NCBI GenBank assembly: GCA_023818865.1
Contig: JAMWDF010000010.1
Location: 1-24,714 of the forward strand
Length of the DNA stretch: 24,714 nucleotides
Direction of reading: 5' to 3'
Source of the DNA: Candidatus Omnitrophota bacterium
GTDB lineage: Bacteria > Ratteibacteria > UBA8468 > B48-G9 > DSTR01
The notes below the pieces were generated by a model, which did no database searches, was not told where the DNA came from, and worked only from the letters and a program-made list of their open reading frames with translations. The position numbers were made by a program, and so were the translations under genes. Below, piece after piece: positions 1 through 7,704 of this stretch. Each line of letters begins with the position of its first letter. Position 1 is the first letter of the stretch.

Positions 1-320
1 GCTGGGTACTGTTGAAAAAAATTCAGGTAGATATCCACTGCTTCTTCAACCATTCTGGTAAAAGAGAGACCCTGACGGATGAGAGAGAGGATTTTATTCA
101 GCAACTCGGTTTGGCCGGATTTAAAGAGAGAAAGGAAAAGTTCTTCTTTCCCAGGGAAATAAAGGTAGATAGTCCCTTTCGCCAGTCCGGCCCTTCGGGA
201 AATGCTTTCCATGTCTGCTTTCCAGTAACCTTTGTCAGAAAAAATCTGGCTGGCTGCCTGGAGTATCTGTTGTTGCCTCTTTTCTTTTCTCTCTGTCCGG
301 GAACATTTTTCTTGGTTCAT
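1..320 (-). CDS. TetR/AcrR-family transcriptional regulator, N-terminal part (cut by window edge)
   Basis: Reading the minus strand from the ATG at 320-318 gives an open frame to the window edge, starting MNQEKCSRTERKEKRQQQIL. The N-terminal DNA-binding domain is clear. It has a basic lead, then ILQAASQIFSDKGY, MESISRRAGLAKGTIYLYF and PGKEELFLSLF, the usual TetR helix-turn-helix order with the GTIYLYF recognition-helix signature. About 106 residues are present; the ligand-binding C-terminal domain lies outside the window, so the inducer cannot be guessed. No Shine-Dalgarno sequence precedes the ATG. A palindrome at 344-361 just upstream, overlapping the predicted transcription start, suggests autorepression. 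The nitroreductase reads away from it on the other strand and may share control (inference). A frame on the opposite strand over this region is a shadow. Confidence 0.9.
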   Translation of the reverse strand, partial: MNQEKCSRTERKEKRQQQILQAASQIFSDKGYWKADMESISRRAGLAKGTIYLYFPGKEELFLSLFKSGQTELLNKILSLIRQGLSFTRMVEEAVDIYLNFFQQYP

Positions 321-321
321 T

Positions 322-343
322 TTGTCTAAAAATTGTCTAAAAA
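322..343. repeat. Exact tandem 11-bp duplication in the TetR leader
   Basis: The unit TTGTCTAAAAA occurs twice head to tail (322-332 and 333-343), between the TetR start codon and the operator palindrome. On the minus strand it forms the 5' untranslated leader. Its role is unknown; it may be a simple slippage duplication. Confidence 0.7.
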
Positions 344-361
344 AATGACCAGCCAGTCATT
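344..361. promoter_or_regulatory. Palindromic operator, probably for the TetR-family regulator
   Basis: AATGAC and GTCATT are perfect inverted arms separated by six bases. The TGAC...GTCA form resembles operators bound by TetR/AcrR-family repressors. On the minus strand it covers the expected transcription start of the regulator, the position expected for autorepression. Assignment to this regulator is inference. Confidence 0.6.
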
Positions 362-366
362 TTGTC

Positions 367-395
367 AGGCTACTATATACTTTTATCTCTGTCAA
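367..395 (-). promoter_or_regulatory. Predicted promoter of the TetR-family gene
   Basis: On the minus strand, a consensus -35 TTGACA (395-390) is followed after 17 bp by TAGCCT (372-367), a weak -10. Transcription would start near 360, inside the palindromic operator. Confidence 0.4.
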
Positions 396-467
396 GGAGG
401 CGGCCCTGGGTAGCAGAATGCTTCTGGAGTTTGTGGGTTGTTTGTTTCTGGTAATAGCAATATATGG

Positions 468-479
468 TATACTTCATTT
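468..479 (+). promoter_or_regulatory. -10 box placed for a leaderless nitroreductase transcript
   Basis: TATACT (468-473) is followed by exactly six bases and then the ATG at 480, so transcription would begin at or next to the start codon. No SD sequence precedes this ATG. The -35 is weak (TTTCTG at 445-450 with 17-bp spacing). Confidence 0.45.
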
Positions 480-1067
480 ATGGATGTGTTTGAAGCCATC
501 AAGAAACGAAGGACAATCCGACGGTTTAAACCAGACCAGGTGCCTTTGCCAGTCTTGCAGAAACTGGTGGAAGCTGCCAGGTTTGCCCCCAGTGGTGGTA
601 ACCTTCAACCCTGGGAATTTATCATTGTAAATGACCCGGGGTTACTGCCAGATATTTTTGCTACCCTGGCTTGGGCAGGTTACATTGCCCCAGCGGGTAA
701 TCCTCCAGAAGGGAAAAGGCCAACTGCCTACATAGTTGCCCTTCAGAATACGGCTATCAATCCAAGGACTCCGGTGGCTGATTTGGCGGCTGCCATTGAA
801 AACATTTTGCTTCAGGCGGTAGAAGAGGGGCTGGGAACTTGCTGGATAGGTTCTGTGAGAAGAGAAAAGCTCGCTGAGATTCTTTCCTTGCCAGAAGGAT
901 ATGTAATTGACTCGGTGGTAGCTTTAGGTTATCCTGATGAGAAGGCAGTGATTGAACCCTATCAAGGGTCAGTTAAGTACTGGCGAGACGAGGATGGGGT
1001 TTTTCACGTTCCCAAGAGGAGTCTGGCTGAGATTGTGCATTACAACCGTTTTCAGAAACGGGGTTGA
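480..1067 (+). CDS. Nitroreductase-family FMN-dependent oxidoreductase
   Basis: A 195-residue protein of the nitroreductase superfamily, which uses FMN and NAD(P)H to reduce nitro compounds, quinones or related substrates. Visible family features are the N-terminal FMN-phosphate-binding stretch FEAIKKRRTIRRF, the APSGGNLQPWEF flavin motif about 35 residues on, and a late EGLGTCWIGSV/LPEGYVIDSVVALGYP segment. The length is normal for a single-domain member. I chose the ATG at 480 rather than the in-frame ATG at 438, because the family normally starts at MDVFEAI and a -10 box sits just before 480. It is divergent from the TetR gene, a common arrangement for regulated redox enzymes, but the substrate cannot be read from sequence. 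A nearly consensus promoter for the next gene starts only 4 bp after the stop codon. Confidence 0.88.
   Translation: MDVFEAIKKRRTIRRFKPDQVPLPVLQKLVEAARFAPSGGNLQPWEFIIVNDPGLLPDIFATLAWAGYIAPAGNPPEGKRPTAYIVALQNTAINPRTPVADLAAAIENILLQAVEEGLGTCWIGSVRREKLAEILSLPEGYVIDSVVALGYPDEKAVIEPYQGSVKYWRDEDGVFHVPKRSLAEIVHYNRFQKRG
1046..1061 (+). terminator. Small hairpin at the nitroreductase stop, weak terminator candidate
   Basis: CCGTTT-TCAG-AAACGG forms a perfect 6-bp stem with a 4-nt loop, ending four bases before the stop codon. No U-tract follows, so it is at best a non-canonical terminator. Confidence 0.25.
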
Positions 1068-1071
1068 CAAC

Positions 1072-1099
1072 TTGACAGCCGAAGAAGCATCAGTATAAT
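1072..1099 (+). promoter_or_regulatory. Strong sigma-70-type promoter before the 72-residue membrane peptide
   Basis: TTGACA (1072-1077) and TATAAT (1094-1099), both perfect consensus hexamers, are separated by 16 bp. This is one of the two best promoters in the window and implies high expression of the small gene downstream, possibly with read-through into the 16S gene. Confidence 0.8.
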
Positions 1100-1160
1100 T
1101 GACAGGTAAATAGCCAGAAAGGGCAAATCGCCCAGGCGAAACAAGAAAAGGAGGTGAAAA

Positions 1161-1379
1161 ATGGCAGGAGAAAAGAAGAGCAATCCAGCTGCGGTTGCGA
1201 TTCTGATCATTATTATTTTGGTGGCGCTGTTCTTCATCATCAAACAGGCGATGCCGAAGAAAGCACCACCTCCACCGCCGGCTCCGGAAGGTGAGATGGC
1301 ACCTCCACCACCAGGTGGGGAAGTACCACCGCCTCCACCACCAGCGGAGACTCCTCCACCACCGGCGGAGAAGAAATAA
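1161..1379 (+). CDS. Small single-span membrane protein with a proline-rich tail
   Basis: I do not recognise a named family for this 72-residue protein. Its layout is clear: a short hydrophilic N-terminus (MAGEKKSNP), one strongly hydrophobic helix at about residues 10-27, a basic stop (KQAMPKK), then a tail of proline runs (5, 4 and 6 in a row) alternating with Gly/Glu/Ala and ending AEKK. This predicts one membrane helix with an extended polyproline arm. The real-gene case rests on an excellent SD (AAGGAGGTG, 1149-1157) spaced for the ATG at 1161, a perfect-consensus promoter upstream, and coding up to 7 bp before the 16S promoter. Such tails resemble periplasm-spanning or protein-binding linkers such as that of TonB, but there is no TonB domain. 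Function unknown. Confidence 0.75.
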   Translation: MAGEKKSNPAAVAILIIIILVALFFIIKQAMPKKAPPPPPAPEGEMAPPPPGGEVPPPPPPAETPPPPAEKK

Positions 1380-1386
1380 GGAAGTC

Positions 1387-1416
1387 TTGACAGTTAGGGC
1401 TTAAGAGCGGTACTAT
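1387..1416 (+). promoter_or_regulatory. Promoter of the 16S rRNA gene
   Basis: Consensus -35 TTGACA (1387-1392), 18-bp spacer, -10 TACTAT (1411-1416), with transcription expected to start about 1423. The stretch after the -10 is GC-rich (ACCGC), like the GC-rich discriminators of stringently controlled rRNA promoters. Confidence 0.65.
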
Positions 1417-1423
1417 ATACCGC
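1407..1423. repeat. 17-bp inverted repeat over the 16S -10 region
   Basis: GCGGTA (1407-1412), five bases, then TACCGC (1418-1423): perfect 6-bp arms spanning the -10 box and discriminator. It could be a protein-binding site or chance. Confidence 0.5.
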
Positions 1424-1431
1424 AGAATTGA

Positions 1432-1459
1432 TCTTTGACAAGTGGGAAGCATTCGGGTT
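1432..1459 (+). other. 5' arm of the pre-16S processing stem
   Basis: These 28 bases pair with 3082-3109 on the far side of the 16S gene, with only two mismatches and one G-U pair. This is the long stem bracketing 16S that RNase III-type enzymes cut in known rRNA maturation. Confidence 0.85.
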
Positions 1460-1467
1460 TCAAAGTT

Positions 1468-1487
1468 TGTGGACAAGATAGTCCACA
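1468..1487 (+). other. Hairpin in the 16S leader
   Basis: TGTGGAC (1468-1474) and GTCCACA (1481-1487) form a perfect 7-bp stem with a 6-nt loop, between the processing-stem arm and the mature 5' end. It probably helps leader folding. Confidence 0.55.
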
Positions 1488-1493
1488 GCCAGT

Positions 1494-3064
<1,571 letters not shown>

Positions 3065-3081
3065 AAGGAGTAAGAAAAGGG

Positions 3082-3109
3082 AACCCGGATGCTTCCCATT
3101 GGTCAAAGA
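3082..3109 (+). other. 3' arm of the pre-16S processing stem
   Basis: Pairs with 1432-1459 across the gene. Its presence 18 nt after the mature 3' end shows that the primary transcript extends past 16S even though no 23S gene follows. Confidence 0.85.
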
Positions 3110-3253
3110 AGTAGATTTCAAGAGAGACTCTGTTTCTCAATAAAGCAGGTTTCCTTTGGTATCCTCTCGCTTTTCCCATGGATTTGTTTTTTGCCTGCCT
3201 GAATAGGGTTTTAGTTTTTTCTGGTTAAGCAATCATCTAAAAAACTGAAGGTC

Positions 3254-3273
3254 CCTTTTGCTTTCGGCAAAGG
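3254..3273 (+). terminator. Hairpin after 16S, possible terminator
   Basis: CCTTTTGC and GCAAAGG form a 7-bp stem (one bulged T) with a TTTCG loop, followed by only TTT. It lies between the 16S trailer and the predicted dnaJ promoter, where a terminator would be expected, but the U-tract is poor. The rest of 3110-3253 shows no tRNA, 5S or other gene. Confidence 0.3.
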
Positions 3274-3274
3274 T

Positions 3275-3303
3275 TTGGATAGATAGAGAAGAGGGGGTAA
3301 AAT
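3275..3303 (+). promoter_or_regulatory. Predicted dnaJ promoter
   Basis: TTGGAT (3275-3280), 17-bp spacer, TAAAAT (3298-3303). The start site would be near 3310, about 19 nt before the ATG. No CIRCE-type inverted repeat is seen. Confidence 0.45.
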
Positions 3304-3328
3304 ATAAAAGAAATCCGGGCAGAAATAA

Positions 3329-4468
3329 ATGGCAGAGAAACGGGATTATTATGAGGTTCTTGGGGTGGATAGAAAGGCTACGCTTGATGAACTGAAGAAG
3401 GCCTATCGGGATCTGGCTTTGAAGTATCATCCTGACCGAAACCCTGGCAGCAAAGAGGCTGAGGAAAAGTTCAAGGAGATTACCGAGGCTTACGAAGTGT
3501 TAAGTGATCCTCAGAAGAGAGCCACTTATGATCAGTTTGGACACGCTGGTTTTGGACCACAAGGGTTTGATTGGCGGCAGGATTTTTCCCGGGTACGTTC
3601 TGATGTAGATTTCTCTGATATTTTTGGAGATGTGTTCTCAGATTTTTTTGCGGACATTTTGGGAACTGGAGCTGGACGGACTGGGACTAGAGTCAGACGG
3701 CCGCGCGGGGCAGACCTGGAATATCGGATTTCTATCAGTTTCCGGGAAGCCGCCACTGGGACAGAAAGAACAATTAATTTTACCCGGCGGGAGAAGTGTC
3801 CTGTTTGTAATGGTACTGGAAGCAAAAGCGGCAAAGGGAAAGGCGTTTGCCCAACCTGTCGTGGTCGGGGTCAGATAGTTAGCCAACAAGGTTTTTTTAC
3901 CTTCGCCCAGACTTGTCCCCGATGCCAGGGAGAAGGAACGGTGATTACCCAGCCCTGCTTAAACTGTCAGGGAAGCGGATTAGTTCGGGTGCCCCATCGG
4001 CTTCAGGTGAAAATTCCTGCTGGCATAGAAAGTGGTACTAGCCTTCGGTTAAAAGGAGAAGGTGATGCCGGTTCAGGCGATAGTTCCCGAGGCGACCTTT
4101 ATGTTACCGTCTTTGTGGAAAGGGACACCTTTTTTGAGCGACACGGGGATGAAGTAGTTTGCACTGTTCCTGTGACAGTAACCCAGGCTATCCTAGGAGA
4201 CGAAATAGAGGTTCCCACCCTTACCGGAAAGGTAAAGATGAAAATTCCTCCTGGCACGCAGACCGGAGCGATGTTACGACTGAGGAACCTTGGTTTCCCC
4301 AGGTTAGGAGGGACTGGCCGGGGGGACCAACTGGTAAGAATCAAAGTTTGCCTACCCCAGAGATTATCCCGCCAAGAAAGAAGGCTTGTGGAAGAATGGA
4401 AAGCCGTAGAAGATATCAATGCTTACCCGGAAATCAATAAATTTCGGGACGAATTGATGCGGCGGTAA
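3329..4468 (+). CDS. dnaJ: Chaperone protein DnaJ (Hsp40)
   Basis: A full-length type I J-protein of 379 residues, the cytoplasmic co-chaperone that stimulates DnaK ATPase and delivers unfolded clients. Order of parts: J-domain (about 5-70) with the essential HPD at residues 34-36; a G/F-type linker (about 71-120) that is unusually rich in Asp and Phe (DFSDIFGDVFSDFF); the zinc-binding domain with all four CxxCxGxG repeats (Cys 157/160, 174/177, 196/199, 210/213); then the two beta-rich client-binding domains. The ATG at 3329 matches the usual MAEKRDYYEVLGV start, but no good SD precedes it. grpE and dnaK are not adjacent; instead it sits directly after the 16S gene. It converges with the oxidoreductase gene, with 8 bp between stop codons. 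Confidence 0.96.
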   Translation: MAEKRDYYEVLGVDRKATLDELKKAYRDLALKYHPDRNPGSKEAEEKFKEITEAYEVLSDPQKRATYDQFGHAGFGPQGFDWRQDFSRVRSDVDFSDIFGDVFSDFFADILGTGAGRTGTRVRRPRGADLEYRISISFREAATGTERTINFTRREKCPVCNGTGSKSGKGKGVCPTCRGRGQIVSQQGFFTFAQTCPRCQGEGTVITQPCLNCQGSGLVRVPHRLQVKIPAGIESGTSLRLKGEGDAGSGDSSRGDLYVTVFVERDTFFERHGDEVVCTVPVTVTQAILGDEIEVPTLTGKVKMKIPPGTQTGAMLRLRNLGFPRLGGTGRGDQLVRIKVCLPQRLSRQERRLVEEWKAVEDINAYPEINKFRDELMRR

Positions 4469-4476
4469 CCCTTTGT

Positions 4477-5394
4477 CTATTTCATTACCTCAACTAAGGC
4501 CACTTCCCTATTTTCCTGTTCGCTGATGATAGCGGCCTGCATAAAAGCCATCAGTTCCAGGGTTTCTTCCAGAGGTACTGGGGCAGGCTGGCCCTGAAAA
4601 AATGCGATAATCTTTCTCAGCAGCTGAGCATAGAAGGGAACCTGAGTAGAGTAGGTTACTTGGACAAACTTCTTCTCTCCAAAAACTGTTGCGCCGTAGG
4701 AGTGACTGCCAGCCCTTGTCCCCCTGACTGTTCCAAGTTTTCCCTCGGTCCAGAGGCCGACTACAGAGTGATAGATATCCGTTTTGGCACAGAAAACTTT
4801 CTGGCAACCGGTGCCCATAAAGGTGTAAAGAATTTCTACCCCGTGGATACCATACCAGAAAAGACCAGGATTCGTCGGATCAAGACTGGCTGGACTGAAA
4901 GCATCGCACCCTAGCACCCGACCTAGTTCCGGGTCTGTCCTGGCGGCAACGATGTTGGCGTCAAAGCGCAACGAAGAAGAAGAAAACATGGGGCAGTTAT
5001 ATTCTTTGGCGGTTTGAATGATAGCGGCAGCGTCTGAGTAACAGGCGGCTAAGGGCTTATCAATGAATACCGGCTTGCGAGCTTTAAACACGGGTTGGGC
5101 TTCCTGGAGGTGCCGCCTTCCATCCACACTTTCCAGGAGCACAGCGTCAACCTGGTCAAGTAGTTCTGGGATAGAGCCAACTAGTTTCACTCCCCATTTT
5201 TCTGTCAGTTCTTTTTTGTAGTCCTCCACCCGGGTGAAACTGGAAGGCAGGTCAGGACTAAAAGAAGGGTAACCGGCGACTACCTTACCCCCAGGGACAT
5301 AATGAGGATCCGTTTTGTCTGAAAGGAGTTTGGTGAAAGCTAACACATGCGAAGTGTCAAAACCGATAATGCCAATTTTTATCTCTTCAGCCAT
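4477..5394 (-). CDS. Gfo/Idh/MocA-family NAD(P)-dependent oxidoreductase
   Basis: A 305-residue oxidoreductase of the family that oxidises or reduces sugars and cyclitols. The N-terminal Rossmann fold begins IKIGIIGFDTSH, a variant of the usual GxGxxG. The catalytic lysine motif reads FIDKPLA (Lys113), with Asp where most members have Glu (EKP). A later GIHGVEILYTFMG segment carries the His typical of the second, substrate domain. I set the start at 5394 because the in-frame ATG four codons earlier (5406) lies in GGGGGAA, which acts as an SD for 5394. It has its own promoter at 5419-5446. The substrate is unknown. The long Pro/Ser-rich insertion after the first strand (HYVPGGKVVAGYPSFSPDLP) fits a subfamily in which that loop is longer than usual. 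Confidence 0.88.
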   Translation of the reverse strand: MAEEIKIGIIGFDTSHVLAFTKLLSDKTDPHYVPGGKVVAGYPSFSPDLPSSFTRVEDYKKELTEKWGVKLVGSIPELLDQVDAVLLESVDGRRHLQEAQPVFKARKPVFIDKPLAACYSDAAAIIQTAKEYNCPMFSSSSLRFDANIVAARTDPELGRVLGCDAFSPASLDPTNPGLFWYGIHGVEILYTFMGTGCQKVFCAKTDIYHSVVGLWTEGKLGTVRGTRAGSHSYGATVFGEKKFVQVTYSTQVPFYAQLLRKIIAFFQGQPAPVPLEETLELMAFMQAAIISEQENREVALVEVMK

Positions 5395-5418
5395 TAATTC
5401 CCCCATCGTTAGCTACAT

Positions 5419-5446
5419 ATGATACCTGCCGGAGAAGATTTGTCAA
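5419..5446 (-). promoter_or_regulatory. Promoter of the Gfo/Idh/MocA gene at 4477-5394
   Basis: On the minus strand, TTGACA (5446-5441), 16-bp spacer, TATCAT (5424-5419). This places an independent start between ispG and the oxidoreductase, so the latter is not simply the last gene of the dxr operon. Confidence 0.6.
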
Positions 5447-5473
5447 ACAGCTGAAGCAATCTTTCTGAAGTTT

Positions 5474-6547
5474 TTAGCTCCCCGCGGAAGAATTTTTGTT
5501 TCCGGCAAGAGAAAGTATGTATTTGGCTAGTTCTCCGAACGCTTTCTTTTCCGGGAAAGTGCCAATAATTTTCCCTTTAGCAAAAAGGGTAAATCGGTTC
5601 CTTCCGCCAGCCAGCCCAATATCTGCCTGTTTGGCTTCTCCGGGTCCGTTAACCGCGCAGCCCATCACCGCAATCTTCATTTCTTTCAAACCGGGGAGCT
5701 TTCTACTCACGCTCTGGACCTCCTTCCTTACCCGGGAAACCATTTTTTTTAAGTTTACTTGGGTCCGACCGCAACCTGGGCAGGAAATAATTTCTGGAAA
5801 AAATTTCCTTAGACCGGCGGCCTGAAGAATTGTCTGGCCCAAGGCTACTTCCTTTTCCGGAGACTCAGTGAGTGATACCCGGAGAGTATCTCCAATCCCT
5901 TCTAAGAGAAGACTACCTATTCCCAGAACGGATTTAGCCTCAGCCAGTGGTCCTTTTCCGGCTTCGGTAATTCCCAGGTGGAAAGGATAATCACATCTTT
6001 CTGCCAGGCGGTGGTAACATTCAACTGTTTCCGGGACAGAGGGTGTTTTCAAAGAGATAATCAAGAGATTTACTCCCTGGTCCTCAAAGAACTTTAAGCA
6101 ATCGCAAGCAGTGCTTACCATCGCCTGAATCAAGGAACCCTGAAACTGGATAGAACCAGAGTTTATTCCCAGACGCAACGGCACAGCTCGTTGCCTGGCT
6201 TCCCGGAGGAAAACGCGAAGTTTCTCCCGAGGAATGTTTCCTGGATTGACCCGGATTTTATCTGCGCCTGCCTCCATCGCTGCCAGAGCCAACTTTTCAC
6301 TGTAGTGGATATCGGCAATGATTGGCACCGGTATCTTTTTCTTCAAGAAAGGGATTACCCTGGTTTCTTCTTCAGTGAGAATGGAGATTCTAATTAACTC
6401 AGCCCCACTTTTCACCAGACGCCGGCACTGGTTGAGCAGAACTAGCTGGTTGGCCGTGGGTACCTTAGTCATCGCCTGGACTGATACCGGAGCGTCACCC
6501 CCGATGTATAGGTTGCCAACGGGAATTTTCCGGGTAGTTCGCCTCAT
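5474..6547 (-). CDS. ispG: 4-hydroxy-3-methylbut-2-enyl diphosphate synthase (IspG/GcpE)
   Basis: This enzyme catalyses the penultimate step of the MEP isoprenoid pathway, converting methylerythritol cyclodiphosphate to HMBPP with a [4Fe-4S] cluster. The 357-residue length fits the short bacterial form. The N-terminal TIM barrel starts RRTTRKIPVGNLYIGGDAPVSVQAMT and carries PVPIIADIHY and KIRVNPGNI. The cluster ligands are all present: Cys256 and Cys259 in SCPGCGRT, Cys297 in GCAVNGPGE, with Glu304 as the usual fourth ligand. It is third in the operon, with a 2-bp gap after rseP and only a weak distant SD, so translational coupling is likely. The C-terminal lysine- and serine-rich tail (SLAGNKNSSAGS) is unremarkable. 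Confidence 0.97.
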   Translation of the reverse strand: MRRTTRKIPVGNLYIGGDAPVSVQAMTKVPTANQLVLLNQCRRLVKSGAELIRISILTEEETRVIPFLKKKIPVPIIADIHYSEKLALAAMEAGADKIRVNPGNIPREKLRVFLREARQRAVPLRLGINSGSIQFQGSLIQAMVSTACDCLKFFEDQGVNLLIISLKTPSVPETVECYHRLAERCDYPFHLGITEAGKGPLAEAKSVLGIGSLLLEGIGDTLRVSLTESPEKEVALGQTILQAAGLRKFFPEIISCPGCGRTQVNLKKMVSRVRKEVQSVSRKLPGLKEMKIAVMGCAVNGPGEAKQADIGLAGGRNRFTLFAKGKIIGTFPEKKAFGELAKYILSLAGNKNSSAGS

Positions 6548-6549
6548 GG

Positions 6550-7701
6550 TTATCTGCCGGCCTTCAGCCTTGCTTCCAGAATGCGGAGAAGATCATTATA
6601 AGTAACGAAAAGAGCCAGGAAAATTAAGGCGATGGCCCCAGCATATTGGACAACTTCCAGAAATCTCTTGCTGGGCCTTTTCTGCCTGAGTCGTTCCAGG
6701 AACAAACCGACCAGGTGGCCACCATCCAGAATGGGAAAGGGAAACAGGTTGATAAAACCAAGGTTGACACTGATGAAAGCCACATAATAGATGAATCTGG
6801 CAATTCCGGCATGGATGATTTCTGCTCCCCACTGGGCAATGCCCACAGGCCCAGAAAGGAGTTTGGCTGATACCTGCCGGGTGAAAAGCAGTTTGAAAGC
6901 CAGGAAAACGCCATAGGTCATTTTTCCAAATTCGCGAGTCGCTCTCCAGATAGCCGGAAAAAAGGAATACTTTTCCAGTTTCTCCTTGGGGCTGATGCCA
7001 AGAAGATAGGTAGTGGTTTGCTTGCCAGATTGGTTAAGCCCTGGAGCCGGTTGAGCGACGATGGAGAAAGAGTGAATTTCATCCTTTCGCCTGATTACGA
7101 GAATCACCGGTCGGCTTGGGTTTTGGCTGGTGGCCTGACGAATGTTCTGAATGACATCAAACCATTCCCGGCATTTCTTTCCGTTAATTGAGATGACCTC
7201 GTCACCTATTTGCAGACCGGCGGTCTCCGCTGGCATCCCCTTAACAAAAGAACCAATTTTTGTCCCATCATACCCAGGGACACCTAACATGAAAACAGGA
7301 ATTAACAGCACAAGTCCAAAAAGCAAATTATGGAGGGCCCCGGAAGCCACAATTCTGGCTCTGATACCCGGGGATTTAGCCATATACTCACCAGGTTCAA
7401 AAGGTCCTTCTGCCTGATAATCCTCACCAGCCATCTTAATAAATCCGCCAAAAGGGAACAGACAGACTTGATACTCAGTCTCATCGGCTACTGTGGACTC
7501 TATTTTCGGTCCGAATAAATAGGGGTAAAGGTAAAGTTTCTGACGGAGTCGGCCTCGCCAGGAAAAAAGTTTCGGTCCGAATCCGACTGAAAATTTTTCC
7601 ACTCTGATACCTGATTTCTTAGCCAACCAGAAGTGCCCAAATTCATGGACAATGATTACCACCGAAAAAAGAATTAACACTCCAAGAACAGAAAGAACCA
7701 T
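6550..7701 (-). CDS. rseP: RIP metalloprotease RseP (site-2 protease)
   Basis: A 383-residue zinc intramembrane protease of the inner membrane. In known systems it cuts anti-sigma factors and remnant signal peptides. The zinc-binding HEFGH motif lies in the first membrane helix (His19, Glu20, His23), and the second metal-ligand motif NLFPFPILDGGH lies in the third. Between them is one PDZ domain (about residues 128-200, GMPAETAGLQIGDEVISING), versus two in E. coli RseP. Further hydrophobic segments occur at about residues 98-112 and at the C-terminus. A good SD (AAAGGAGT) precedes the start. It lies 3 bp after dxr and 2 bp before ispG, a neighbourhood common in bacteria. No sigma/anti-sigma pair is in the window, so the substrate is unknown. 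Confidence 0.95.
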   Translation of the reverse strand: MVLSVLGVLILFSVVIIVHEFGHFWLAKKSGIRVEKFSVGFGPKLFSWRGRLRQKLYLYPYLFGPKIESTVADETEYQVCLFPFGGFIKMAGEDYQAEGPFEPGEYMAKSPGIRARIVASGALHNLLFGLVLLIPVFMLGVPGYDGTKIGSFVKGMPAETAGLQIGDEVISINGKKCREWFDVIQNIRQATSQNPSRPVILVIRRKDEIHSFSIVAQPAPGLNQSGKQTTTYLLGISPKEKLEKYSFFPAIWRATREFGKMTYGVFLAFKLLFTRQVSAKLLSGPVGIAQWGAEIIHAGIARFIYYVAFISVNLGFINLFPFPILDGGHLVGLFLERLRQKRPSKRFLEVVQYAGAIALIFLALFVTYNDLLRILEARLKAGR

Positions 7702-7704
7702 GGT

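Noticed and set aside
418..630. ORF starting at 418 ahead of the nitroreductase
   Set aside because: It overlaps the nitroreductase in another frame and shows no family features; the nitroreductase start at 480 explains the region.
1261..1370. Repetitive CCACCA/CCTCCA tract considered as a CRISPR or satellite repeat
   Set aside because: It is in frame and encodes polyproline; there are no spacers or constant repeat units.
3110..3253. Possible tRNA or 5S after 16S
   Set aside because: No cloverleaf, T-loop GTTCGA-type sequence or 5S landmark is found.
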